Positions 1 through 5,215 of a stretch of DNA of 5,215 nucleotides are shown piece after piece (the first letter of the stretch is position 1; every line of letters starts with the position of its first letter). The stretch is taken from contig JAICGL010000316.1 in assembly GCA_025923175.1 (NCBI GenBank), positions 1-5,215 of the forward strand, read 5' to 3'. Under the pieces are notes generated by a model. The model was given only the letters and a program-made list of their open reading frames with translations, was not told where the DNA came from and did no database searches. Made by a program: the position numbers and the translations under genes. Source of the DNA: Acidimicrobiia bacterium. GTDB lineage: Bacteria; Actinomycetota; Acidimicrobiia; IMCC26256; BP-133.

Positions 1-459
1 ATCAGCTACCACTGCGGCAGCGTCTGGCCCCACGACAACGCCATCGCCGCCGCCGGCCTGATGCGCTACGGCTTCGTCGAAGAAGCCCACCAGATCATGG
101 AGGGGATGATCGCCGCCGCTCCCTTCTTCGACAACCGCCTCCCGGAGCTGTTCGCCGGGTTGTCCCGGGACCAGTTCCAGTTCCCGGTGACCTACCCGAC
201 GTCGTGCTCGCCGCAGGCGTGGGCGGCGGCGTCGCCGCTGTTGTTCCTGCGCACGATGCTGCGCTTCGAGCCGGATATCCGCAACGCCACCCTGCACCTG
301 ACGCCGCAGGTGCCGGAGTGGATCGGCACCCTGGCCCTGGAGCAGGTGCCCCTCATGGGCGGCTACCTCTCGGTCCGGGTCGACGGCGACCGCCTCGACG
401 TGCGCTCCGCCCCCGACGGCCTGACGATCGTCCACAAGCCTCGCCAGGCGACGTTCTAG
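1..459 (+). CDS. Glycogen debranching enzyme-like glycoside hydrolase, C-terminal part
   Basis: This is the last 152 codons of a gene that begins before the window; the frame is open from base 1 and ends at TAG 457-459. The fragment starts with YHCGSVWPHDNA (fragment residues 3-14), followed by RLPELFAG (about 46-53) and YPTSCSPQAWAAA. This order is typical of the (alpha/alpha)6 barrel of amylo-alpha-1,6-glucosidase / MGH1-like hydrolases that carry a glycogen-debranching N-terminal domain. The acidic residues in WPHDN (D12) and LPELF (E49) are candidate active-site residues by family analogy. The last 50 or so residues, with alternating hydrophobic strands (LHLTPQ, LSVRVDGDRLDVRS), look like a small beta domain closing the protein. 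The expected role is hydrolysis of alpha-glucosidic links in glycogen or related glucans in the cytoplasm. The precise substrate cannot be told from this end. It runs tail-to-tail with the next gene, 9 bases apart. Confidence 0.85.
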   Translation: MSYHCGSVWPHDNAIAAAGLMRYGFVEEAHQIMEGMIAAAPFFDNRLPELFAGLSRDQFQFPVTYPTSCSPQAWAAASPLLFLRTMLRFEPDIRNATLHLTPQVPEWIGTLALEQVPLMGGYLSVRVDGDRLDVRSAPDGLTIVHKPRQATF

Positions 460-474
460 ACCCCCGCCCTAGAA
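454..474. repeat. Small inverted repeat spanning two convergent stop codons
   Basis: TTCTAG at 454-459 and CTAGAA at 469-474 are perfect 6-base arms with a 9-base C-rich loop. The arms are the last Phe codon plus TAG stop of the debranching gene and, on the other strand, the last Phe codon plus TAG of the MBL hydrolase gene. The RNA could form a short hairpin from either direction. The stem is weak and no U-tract follows, so a terminator role is only a possibility. The symmetry may simply come from both proteins ending in Phe-stop. Confidence 0.3.
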
Positions 475-1086
475 GCCGCGGTCGACCCACTCCTGGAGGT
501 GGGGGCGCTCCGTGCCGACGGTGGTGTCGAGGCCGTGGCCGGGCATGACGATCGTGTCGGCGGGCAGCGTGAGGAGCCGCTCGTCGAGCGACTTGATGAT
601 GGTGGGGAAGTCGCCGCCATGAGCGGTGTTGCCCGGCCCGCCGGGGAAGAGCGTGTCGCCGGAGAAGAGGATCGGATAGCCGTCGAGGAGGAAGCAGATC
701 GAGCCCATGGTGTGGCCCGGCGTGTGGATGGCCTGGAGGCGCAGGTCACCGACTTCGATCACATCGCCGTCGTTGATCACCCAGTCGTAGCTCGGCAGCA
801 TCGAGGCGTCCTCGCCGCCGACGCCGACGTCGAGGCCGGCGTCCCGGGCGGCGGTCACGGCCCCGATGTGGTCGAAGTGGCCGTGGGTCGTGAGGACCCG
901 GCGCACCCCGGCCGCCTTGGCCACCGGAATGATCATCTCGTGCTCGCCGGCGGCGTCGAGGAGGACGGCCTCGCCGGTCGCCTTGTCCCGCAGGACGAAT
1001 ACGTTGTTCTCCCAGGACCCCACGACGAGCTTGTCGAGGCGGATCCGGGAGTCCTCGAAGTGGGCCGGTCGCTGAGAAGCAGACAT
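469..1086 (-). CDS. MBL-fold metallo-hydrolase, glyoxalase II-like
   Basis: The protein has 205 residues, a usual size for a single-domain metallo-beta-lactamase-fold hydrolase. All metal-ligand motifs are present in order: THGHFDH with H68, H70, D72 and H73; HTPGHTMGS with H125; SGDTLFPG with D144; and MPGHG with H184. This is the full two-metal (usually Zn) set of the glyoxalase II / YcbL-type group. The GNTAHGGDFPTIIKSL segment after SGDTLFPGG is also typical of these enzymes. No C-terminal glyoxalase II substrate-binding domain follows, so a thioester or other small-molecule ester hydrolase is likely, with the substrate unknown. There is no signal peptide, so it is cytoplasmic. The ATG at 1086 gives a sensible N-terminus. 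The nearest purine-rich stretch (AGGGGG) lies 14 bases upstream, too far for a good ribosome site, while a TAGCCT box ends 7 bases before the ATG, suggesting a leaderless transcript. Confidence 0.9.
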   Translation of the reverse strand: MSASQRPAHFEDSRIRLDKLVVGSWENNVFVLRDKATGEAVLLDAAGEHEMIIPVAKAAGVRRVLTTHGHFDHIGAVTAARDAGLDVGVGGEDASMLPSYDWVINDGDVIEVGDLRLQAIHTPGHTMGSICFLLDGYPILFSGDTLFPGGPGNTAHGGDFPTIIKSLDERLLTLPADTIVMPGHGLDTTVGTERPHLQEWVDRGF

Positions 1087-1093
1087 GGCGCAA

Positions 1094-1099
1094 AGGCTA
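1094..1099 (-). promoter_or_regulatory. Candidate -10 box of the MBL hydrolase gene (leaderless geometry)
   Basis: On the minus strand this reads TAGCCT, fitting the TAnnnT -10 pattern of actinobacteria. Seven bases separate it from the ATG at 1086, so transcription would begin at or next to the start codon. No convincing -35 is seen 16-18 bases upstream. The same hexamer occurs twice in the control region near 2640-2700. Confidence 0.4.
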
Positions 1100-1134
1100 T
1101 CCCCCTACGTACCCTGGTCCGATCGCGCAGGGCT

Positions 1135-1139
1135 AGGAG
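1135..1139 (+). promoter_or_regulatory. Shine-Dalgarno site deciding the PilZ gene start
   Basis: AGGAG lies 8 bases before the ATG at 1148. It supports that ATG over the in-frame ATG at 1085, which would overlap the first bases of the divergent MBL gene, leave it no promoter space, and add 21 residues unlike a domain. Confidence 0.8.
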
Positions 1140-1147
1140 AGACAGAC

Positions 1148-1741
1148 ATGGCTGACACAACGCAGTGGCGCCCGGCCGCCGGGCAGATCGCACTCATCGA
1201 GCCGGTCGACGCCAGCCCCGGGCGGGACTGCCTCACCGGCGTGGTCGTTCCGGGTGAGCGCATCCTCATCGATCTCGGGGCGTCGCCCCGGCCGGACAGC
1301 GACGCAGCCGAGGTGGTGGCCAGCTTCTTTGCCCCCGACGCGCTCTACCGGCTGTTTGCCAAGGCCCACCAGGAAGCCGACGGGCTGGTCTCCCTCGACG
1401 TGTCCGCCCTCGAGCGGGTCCAGCGGCGGGCCAACCCCAGGGTCAACGTCGTGCTGCCCATCCGCCTCGGAGTGGGGGACCAGGAGGAGGCGTCCGTCCT
1501 CACCGGCGAGACCGTCGACCTGTCGACCGGCGGTTGCCGGGTCATGACCGACCGCCCCTGGCCGACCGAGGCCGACCCGGTCGTCACCATCGACCTCCCC
1601 GACGGCGAAGCCGTCCGCACCCAGGCCCGGGTGGTGACCGTCGACCTCAACGGCGACGGCTGGGAGTACCGCCTGGCCTTCCCCGGGATCGCCGAACCCG
1701 ACGCCGAACGCCTTTCCCGCCTGGTCGCCCTGGAGGGCTGA
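1148..1741 (+). CDS. YcgR-like PilZ domain protein, predicted c-di-GMP receptor
   Basis: The protein has 197 residues. The C-terminal half (about 90-195) is a PilZ domain with both signature elements for cyclic di-GMP binding: the RxxxR motif within RRANPR (R94 and R98) and DxSxxG as DLSTGG (D124, S126, G129). Strand-rich sequence follows (VVTIDLPDG, RTQARVVTVDL, EYRLAF), as expected for the barrel. The N-terminal 85 or so residues (GQIALIEPV..., GVVVPGERILIDLGA, LVSLDVSAL) resemble the small beta-barrel that precedes PilZ in YcgR-type proteins. No catalytic or output domain and no membrane segment are seen, so it probably acts by contacting a partner when c-di-GMP is bound; motility or polysaccharide targets are typical for the family. 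The start was chosen at 1148 because of the AGGAG site 8 bases upstream. It is divergent from the MBL gene with 61 bases between, and convergent with the protease-like gene 8 bases downstream. Confidence 0.88.
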   Translation: MADTTQWRPAAGQIALIEPVDASPGRDCLTGVVVPGERILIDLGASPRPDSDAAEVVASFFAPDALYRLFAKAHQEADGLVSLDVSALERVQRRANPRVNVVLPIRLGVGDQEEASVLTGETVDLSTGGCRVMTDRPWPTEADPVVTIDLPDGEAVRTQARVVTVDLNGDGWEYRLAFPGIAEPDAERLSRLVALEG

Positions 1742-1749
1742 CCGGCGGC

Positions 1750-2613
1750 TTACTTCGGGTCGGCGGTGACGAGTTCGAGCGGGATGCCCATCGCCTCCGA
1801 GGCCCGGGCCAGCTGGGGGGCCAGCCGGGTGATCCCGATCGTGCCCTGCTGGCTCTCGACGTAAGCGGGGGGCGGCCCCCCGGGCTCGGTCGAGAAGCCG
1901 ACGCCGTGAGGACTGAAGGTCACCAGCATGCCGAGGGCCTGCCCTTCGGAGGTCACCACTGGGCTGCCCCCGTCGCCGGCGAAGGCCAATCCGGTGGCAT
2001 AGAGGTAGTTGGGCTGGGGCGTGCCCTGGGCCACGCCGGAGCGGGCGGGCAGGACATCTCCGCCGGTCTCCCCGCTGCCGTAGTAGTGGAGGACGAGGGT
2101 GCCCGCAGGGTCATCGGTGTAGAGACCGCTCGGCCCGCCGAAGAAGCACATCTCGGGGCTGGACTCGATCCCCGGGTCGAGGCGGATGAGCGCGAAGTTC
2201 CGGTCGTAGGTGACGCCGACGCCGGTGCCGTGCGACTGGAGGGCGCCGTAGGCGAACCGGCCGATCTTGCGGCCTTCTCCGTCGAGCGCCTTCGGGCCGC
2301 TCCCCGGCGGCCAGACCCGCTCATGGGGGTCGTCCCCGCCCCCTTCGGCCTCACCGATGCAGTGAGCGGCGGTGCCGATGTAGCGCGTGCCGTCGGGAGA
2401 GCGGAACAGGAAGTTGGCGGTGCACAGACCGTTGAAATTGTTGAGCAGACGGCTTCCGGGGCGCACCCCCGGACAGCCGCCGGTTCCCACAGGGGTGGAG
2501 GCGGTCGGAACGCCAATCAGAGCGCCGCAGGGCCGAACTCCCTCGTCGGCACCCGCACGAAGGGGCAGGGCGGCCAGCGCCGCTAATCCAAGGATGATCA
2601 TGGCCCGGCGCAT
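1750..2613 (-). CDS. Secreted trypsin-like (S1) protein with altered catalytic triad
   Basis: The protein has 287 residues from the ATG at 2613. A signal peptide is clear: MRRAM, then a hydrophobic run (IILGLAALAALPL), and an A-x-A site (AGA) with cleavage predicted after residue 22, so it is exported. The trypsin fold is recognisable by CTANFLF...TAAHC with C64 and C85 (the classic disulfide around the catalytic His), H84, the strand FALIRLD (140-146), and GDGGSPVV (213-220) followed by GQALGMLVTF. Relative to trypsin, His is kept, but the residue directly before FALI is N139 where Asp is usual (D137 lies two residues earlier), and the GDSGGP-type motif reads GDGGSP, placing G215 at the nucleophile position with S217 two residues later. 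It may therefore be an inactive protease homologue or use shifted residues. The other cysteines are C29, C47 and C156. The substrate is unknown. It is divergent from the acyl-CoA dehydrogenase operon and may share its control region. Confidence 0.8.
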   Translation of the reverse strand: MRRAMIILGLAALAALPLRAGADEGVRPCGALIGVPTASTPVGTGGCPGVRPGSRLLNNFNGLCTANFLFRSPDGTRYIGTAAHCIGEAEGGGDDPHERVWPPGSGPKALDGEGRKIGRFAYGALQSHGTGVGVTYDRNFALIRLDPGIESSPEMCFFGGPSGLYTDDPAGTLVLHYYGSGETGGDVLPARSGVAQGTPQPNYLYATGLAFAGDGGSPVVTSEGQALGMLVTFSPHGVGFSTEPGGPPPAYVESQQGTIGITRLAPQLARASEAMGIPLELVTADPK

Positions 2614-2620
2614 CAGCACG

Positions 2621-2627
2621 CTCCCCC
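2621..2627 (-). promoter_or_regulatory. Shine-Dalgarno site deciding the protease-like gene start
   Basis: On the minus strand GGGGGAG ends 7 bases before the ATG at 2613. An in-frame GTG at 2619 would be only 1 base from this site, so the ATG is preferred. It gives the signal peptide beginning MRRAM. Confidence 0.7.
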
Positions 2628-2642
2628 GAGGTCAGGTCCCTG

Positions 2643-2648
2643 AGGCTA
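2643..2648 (-). promoter_or_regulatory. Candidate -10 box of the protease-like gene
   Basis: Minus-strand TAGCCT matches TAnnnT. A start of transcription about 7 bases downstream would leave a leader of roughly 20-25 bases containing the GGGGGAG ribosome site. No clear -35 is visible. The box sits in the left arm of an 8-base inverted repeat shared with the opposite promoter. Confidence 0.4.
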
Positions 2649-2673
2649 CCGCTGACTCTTTCCCCGTTTTTCT

Positions 2674-2687
2674 TGACCGCTCGGTCA
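2674..2687. promoter_or_regulatory. Palindromic operator, probable TetR-family repressor site
   Basis: TGACCG-CT-CGGTCA is a perfect dyad with 6-base arms and a 2-base centre. It lies between the divergent protease-like gene and the acyl-CoA dehydrogenase operon, starting 19 bases before the candidate plus-strand -10 box, where it would cover the -35 area (TTGACC at 2673-2678 overlaps it). TetR-family regulators of lipid and steroid degradation in actinobacteria, such as KstR and KstR2, also bind dyads with a 2-base centre, though with different arm sequences. No regulator gene is visible in the window, so the binding protein is unknown. Confidence 0.6.
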
Positions 2688-2692
2688 GGTAG

Positions 2693-2698
2693 TAGCCT
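2693..2698 (+). promoter_or_regulatory. Candidate -10 box of the acyl-CoA dehydrogenase operon
   Basis: TAGCCT matches TAnnnT and lies 32 bases before the GTG start, leaving a leader of about 25 bases that contains GAGGGAG at 2717-2723. TTGACC at 2673-2678 would be a good -35 but is only 14 bases away, so the promoter may depend on an extended or non-standard -35. Confidence 0.4.
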
Positions 2699-2730
2699 CG
2701 GCGCCGTCCTGCGGACGAGGGAGCGCAGCG

Positions 2731-3918
2731 GTGGACTTTCGCGATACGCCTGAGGAAGCGGCCTTCCGTGATGAGGTGAAGGCCTGGCTGGCCGAGAACC
2801 TCGTCGGCGGGTTCGCCCGGGTGGGCGGATCCCGCGGCACCGCTGACGAGGAAAACTGGGACCTGCGCATGGAGTGGGAGCGCAAGCTCGGTGAGGCGGG
2901 TTGGATCGGGCTCTCGTGGCCGAAGGAATACGGCGGCCGGGGCGCAACCTTCGGGCAGCAGGCGATCTTCAACGAGGAGTACGTCAAGGCCAACGCCCCG
3001 GGCCGGATCACTTTCTTCGGTGAGGGCCTGCTCGGCCCGACCCTGGTCGCCATGGGCACCGAGCAGCAGAAGCAGCGCTTCCTCCCTCCGATCCTCAAAG
3101 CCACGGAGCTGTGGTGCCAGGGGTACTCGGAGCCCGATGCCGGCTCCGACCTCGCCAACGTGAAGACGAAGGCCGTCCTCGACGGCGACGAGTGGGTGGT
3201 GACGGGCCAGAAGGTCTGGACGACGTTCGCCCACCACGCCGACTGGTGCTTCGTCATCACCCGCACCGACTTCGACGCTCCGGCGCACCAAGGGATCTCG
3301 TACATCCTCGTGCCGATGAAGCAGCCGGGCGTGACGTACCGGCCGCTGCGGCAGATGACGGGAGCGGGCGAGTTCAACGAAGTCTTCTTCGACGAGGCCC
3401 GCACCCCGGCCGACATGGTGGTGGGCGAGGTCAACGGAGGCTGGAAGACCGCCATGACGACCCTCGGCTTCGAGCGGGGGACGGCCTTCCTGTCCATGCA
3501 GCTGGCCTTCGAGCGGGAGTGGCGCAGCGTGGCCGACATCGCCCGCAAGAACGGCGCCGCCGACGACCCCGTGATCCGGGACCGGCTGGCCAAGGCATAC
3601 GTCGGGGTCCGGGTCATGGCGTACAACGGGATGCGGATGCAGACGGCGCTGTCGAAGACCGGCACGGTCGGCCCGGAGGCGTCGATCGGCAAGCTCTACT
3701 GGAGCAACTGGCACCGCAACCTCGGTGAGCTGGCCATCGACATCCTCGGCCCCGCCGGCCAGCTCGTGCCGGTGGCGGGCAACGGCGAGTACGCCCTCGA
3801 CGACATCCAGCGGTCCTACATGTTCGCCCGGTCGGAGACCATCTACGCCGGCTCGAGCGAGATCCAGCGCAACATCATCGGTGAGCGTGTCCTCGGACTG
3901 CCCCGGGAACCCCGATAG
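2731..3918 (+). CDS. Acyl-CoA dehydrogenase, catalytic-type subunit (FadE family)
   Basis: This 395-residue FAD-dependent enzyme is predicted to oxidise an acyl-CoA to the 2-enoyl-CoA, the first step of beta-oxidation. The N-terminal helical domain opens with FRDEVKAWLAENL and contains WPKEYGGRG (63-71). The middle domain has the family signature GYSEPDAGSD (131-140) and TGQKVWTTFAHHADW (158-172). The C-terminus has IYAGSSEIQRNIIGERVLGLPR (371-392). At the MCAD-type catalytic Glu position (IYEG) there is A373, but E248 in LGFERG aligns with the helix-G Glu of isovaleryl- and long-chain acyl-CoA dehydrogenases and is the likely base. The RxQFG FAD-contact segment of homotetrameric enzymes is missing (about 262-290 reads REWRSVADIARKNG...). 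The start is GTG, with GAGGGAG 7 bases upstream. It is followed after 23 bases by a second dehydrogenase gene, its probable partner. The substrate is not determined. Confidence 0.93.
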   Translation: MDFRDTPEEAAFRDEVKAWLAENLVGGFARVGGSRGTADEENWDLRMEWERKLGEAGWIGLSWPKEYGGRGATFGQQAIFNEEYVKANAPGRITFFGEGLLGPTLVAMGTEQQKQRFLPPILKATELWCQGYSEPDAGSDLANVKTKAVLDGDEWVVTGQKVWTTFAHHADWCFVITRTDFDAPAHQGISYILVPMKQPGVTYRPLRQMTGAGEFNEVFFDEARTPADMVVGEVNGGWKTAMTTLGFERGTAFLSMQLAFEREWRSVADIARKNGAADDPVIRDRLAKAYVGVRVMAYNGMRMQTALSKTGTVGPEASIGKLYWSNWHRNLGELAIDILGPAGQLVPVAGNGEYALDDIQRSYMFARSETIYAGSSEIQRNIIGERVLGLPREPR

Positions 3919-3941
3919 CCGAGAGACGTAAAGGAGCCTTA

Positions 3942-5075
3942 GTGAACTTCGCCTTTTCCGAGGAGCAGGAGGAACTCCGGCGTTCGGTGCGCCGCTTCCT
4001 GGAGGACAAGTCGCCGAGCGCCGAGGTGCGCCGCCTGATGGAGACCACCGACGGGTACGACCCGAAGATCTGGTCGCAGATGGCCAACGAACTGGGGTTG
4101 CAGTCGCTCCATATCCCGGAGGACTGCGGCGGACAGGGCTTCTCGTTCGTGGAGCTGGTGGTCGTCCTCGAGGAGATGGGTCGGGCGCTGCTGTGCGCGC
4201 CGTACTTCTCGTCGGTGTGCCTGGCGGCCAACGCGATCTTGAACGCGGGGACGGATGAGCAGAAGCAGGCCCTGCTGCCCGGCATCGCCGCCGGCGAGAC
4301 GATCGCCACGCTGGCGTTCACCGAACCGTCGGGGAAGTGGGACGCCAACGGGATCACCATGGAGGCCACTTCGGACGGCTCGGGCGCCTACACGCTGTCA
4401 GGCACGAAGATGTTCGTGCTCGACGGGCACGTCGCCAACCTCATCGTGGTGGCGGCCCGGGCGGCGGGCACCGGCGGGACGGAGGGGATCTCGTTCTTCA
4501 CCGTGGCCGGTGACGCCGACGGCCTGTCCCGGACAGCGCTGCCCACGATGGACCAGACCCGCAAGCAGGCCAAGCTGGAGTTCTCCGACGTGAAGGCGCA
4601 GCTGCTGGGCGAGGAGGGCGCCGGCTGGGCGGCGCTGTCGAAGACACTGGACCAGGCGGCGGTGTGCCTGGCCGCCGAGCAGGTCGGCGGGGCCCAGAAG
4701 TGCCTCGACATGTCGGTGGACTACGCCAAGAACCGCATCCAGTTCGGCCGGCCGATCGGCTCGTTCCAGGCCATCAAGCACAAGTGCGCCGACATGCTTC
4801 TCGAGGTCGAGTCGTCGAAGTCCGCCGCCTACTACGCCGGCTGGGCCGCCGCCGAGGACAACGACGAACTGCCGGTGGTGGCGTCGCTGGCCAAGTCGTA
4901 CTGCTCCGAGGCCTACTTCCACGCCGCCGCCGAGAACATCCAGATTCACGGCGGGATCGGCTTCACCTGGGAGCACGACGCCCACCTCTACTTCAAGCGG
5001 GCCAAGTCGTCCGAGCTGCTCTTCGGCGACCCCAGCTACCACCGCGAGCTGCTGGCCCAGCGCATCGGGCTCTAG
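3942..5075 (+). CDS. Acyl-CoA dehydrogenase, probable non-catalytic partner subunit
   Basis: This 377-residue protein has the acyl-CoA dehydrogenase fold: N-terminal helices (FSEEQEELRRSVRRFLED), the middle beta domain with a degenerate signature (FTEPSGKWD, 126-134, lacking the usual GSD), and a C-terminal helical domain with NRIQFGRPIGSFQAIKHKCADM (264-285) and HGGIGFTWEHDAHLYFKRA (336-354). The last two are the FAD-contacting segments. The MCAD-type Glu position reads F361 (LLFGDPSYHR, 359-368), and the helix-G position (TLDQAAV) has no Glu, so the protein alone should not be active. Known alpha2beta2 dehydrogenases of mycobacteria pair exactly such a subunit with a catalytic one, and the gene upstream fits. 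Start GTG at 3942 has AAGGAG 5 bases upstream; the 23-base gap implies co-transcription. Its TAG overlaps the stop of the convergent rpiB by three bases within a shared CTAG. Confidence 0.92.
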   Translation: MNFAFSEEQEELRRSVRRFLEDKSPSAEVRRLMETTDGYDPKIWSQMANELGLQSLHIPEDCGGQGFSFVELVVVLEEMGRALLCAPYFSSVCLAANAILNAGTDEQKQALLPGIAAGETIATLAFTEPSGKWDANGITMEATSDGSGAYTLSGTKMFVLDGHVANLIVVAARAAGTGGTEGISFFTVAGDADGLSRTALPTMDQTRKQAKLEFSDVKAQLLGEEGAGWAALSKTLDQAAVCLAAEQVGGAQKCLDMSVDYAKNRIQFGRPIGSFQAIKHKCADMLLEVESSKSAAYYAGWAAAEDNDELPVVASLAKSYCSEAYFHAAAENIQIHGGIGFTWEHDAHLYFKRAKSSELLFGDPSYHRELLAQRIGL

Positions 5076-5215
5076 CCCTCGCACTCCTCGCGCTCGATCT
5101 GCGCCAGTTGCTCGACGCGCGCCACGTGTCGGTCGCCCTCGAACGGCGTCGAGAGGAAGCGGTCGACGATGGCCAGCGCGGTGGCCGGGTCGGTGAGGCG
5201 TGCACCCATCGACAG
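5072..5215 (-). CDS. rpiB: Ribose-5-phosphate isomerase B, C-terminal part
   Basis: The minus strand is open from the window edge to TAG at 5074-5072, giving the last 47 residues of a protein. It begins LSMGARLTDPATALAIVDRF and continues LSTPFEGDRHVARVEQLAQIE. The LGAR-like segment, the helix ending in (I)VD-x-FL, and the TPFEG-x-RH motif are the characteristic C-terminus of the RpiB/LacAB family. Such enzymes interconvert ribose-5-phosphate and ribulose-5-phosphate in the pentose phosphate pathway in the cytoplasm. The catalytic region lies outside the window, so activity cannot be judged. Its stop codon shares the palindromic CTAG (5072-5075) with the stop of the convergent dehydrogenase gene. 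Confidence 0.85.
   Translation of the reverse strand: MSMGARLTDPATALAIVDRFLSTPFEGDRHVARVEQLAQIEREECEG

Larger units (their letters stand above)
2642..2699. repeat. Inverted repeat holding two mirror-image -10 boxes
   Basis: GAGGCTAC at 2642-2649 is exactly repeated in inverted form as GTAGCCTC at 2692-2699, 42 bases apart. Each arm contains a TAGCCT hexamer directed outward toward the nearest gene. The operator palindrome lies between the arms. This fits a compact, symmetric divergent promoter pair. Confidence 0.5.

Noticed and set aside
1112..1132. CCCTG/CAGGG inverted repeat between the MBL and PilZ genes, considered as an operator.
   Set aside because: Five-base GC-rich arms with an 11-base loop are expected often by chance in this composition, and it does not coincide with a clear promoter.
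1085..1147. Upstream ATG at 1085 as the PilZ gene start.
   Set aside because: It would overlap the MBL start codon, lacks a ribosome site, and adds residues with no homology pattern; the ATG at 1148 has AGGAG at ideal spacing.
499..1155. Long plus-strand open frame (218 codons) opposite the MBL hydrolase gene.
   Set aside because: Its composition is Gly/Arg/Val/Asp-rich with no domain, it lies antisense to a gene with all metal-binding motifs, and long mirror frames are common in GC-rich DNA.
1534..2586. A 350-codon plus-strand open frame running from inside the PilZ gene through the antisense of the protease-like gene.
   Set aside because: It overlaps two well-supported genes in other frames, is low-complexity Pro/Arg/Gly/Ala-rich, and has no recognisable motif or ribosome site.
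2657..2673. Pyrimidine-rich run with TTTTT before the operator, considered as a terminator tail.
   Set aside because: No GC-rich stem precedes it on the plus strand, and it lies between two divergent starts where no transcript should be ending.
2632..3714. Minus-strand open frame of 360 codons opposite the first acyl-CoA dehydrogenase.
   Set aside because: It is the codon-bias shadow of a strongly conserved dehydrogenase and has no protein-like features.

Overview
The window is a dense, GC-rich (visibly high-GC, with third codon positions almost all G/C) bacterial chromosomal segment. GTG start codons, strong Shine-Dalgarno sites, TAnnnT-type -10 boxes, paired FadE-like acyl-CoA dehydrogenases and a PilZ protein point to a high-GC actinobacterium. 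A lineage such as Acidimicrobiia is possible, but that is inference. There is no mobile element, CRISPR array, tRNA or rRNA, and no gene-free stretch longer than about 120 bases.

Layout: (1) The 3' end of a glycogen-debranching-type glycoside hydrolase gene (+, 1-459). (2) A glyoxalase-II-like metallo-beta-lactamase-fold hydrolase (-, 469-1086). (3) A two-domain YcgR-like PilZ protein (+, 1148-1741), divergent from the hydrolase. (4) A secreted trypsin-like (S1 fold) protein (-, 1750-2613) whose catalytic Asp and Ser positions read Asn and Gly. (5) A 117-base divergent control region with a perfect TGACCG-N2-CGGTCA palindrome flanked by two mirror-image TAGCCT -10-like boxes. (6) A two-gene operon of acyl-CoA dehydrogenase subunits (+, 2731-3918 and 3942-5075). 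(7) The 3' end of rpiB, ribose-5-phosphate isomerase B (-, 5072-5215), whose stop codon overlaps that of the second dehydrogenase.

The clearest functional unit is the dehydrogenase pair. The first protein carries the ACAD signature and a helix-G type catalytic Glu (E248) but lacks the Arg-x-Phe-Gly FAD-contact segment. The second has that segment and the HGGIGFTWEHD motif but lacks a catalytic Glu at both known positions. Together they look like an alpha2beta2 acyl-CoA dehydrogenase of the type known from mycobacterial steroid and lipid degradation. The palindrome upstream is a good candidate operator for a TetR-family repressor, and could govern the secreted protease-like gene as well. The other genes (debranching enzyme, MBL hydrolase, PilZ, RpiB) show no evident shared pathway. 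Apart from the dehydrogenase pair, strand alternates gene by gene, and all three tail-to-tail junctions are nearly gapless.
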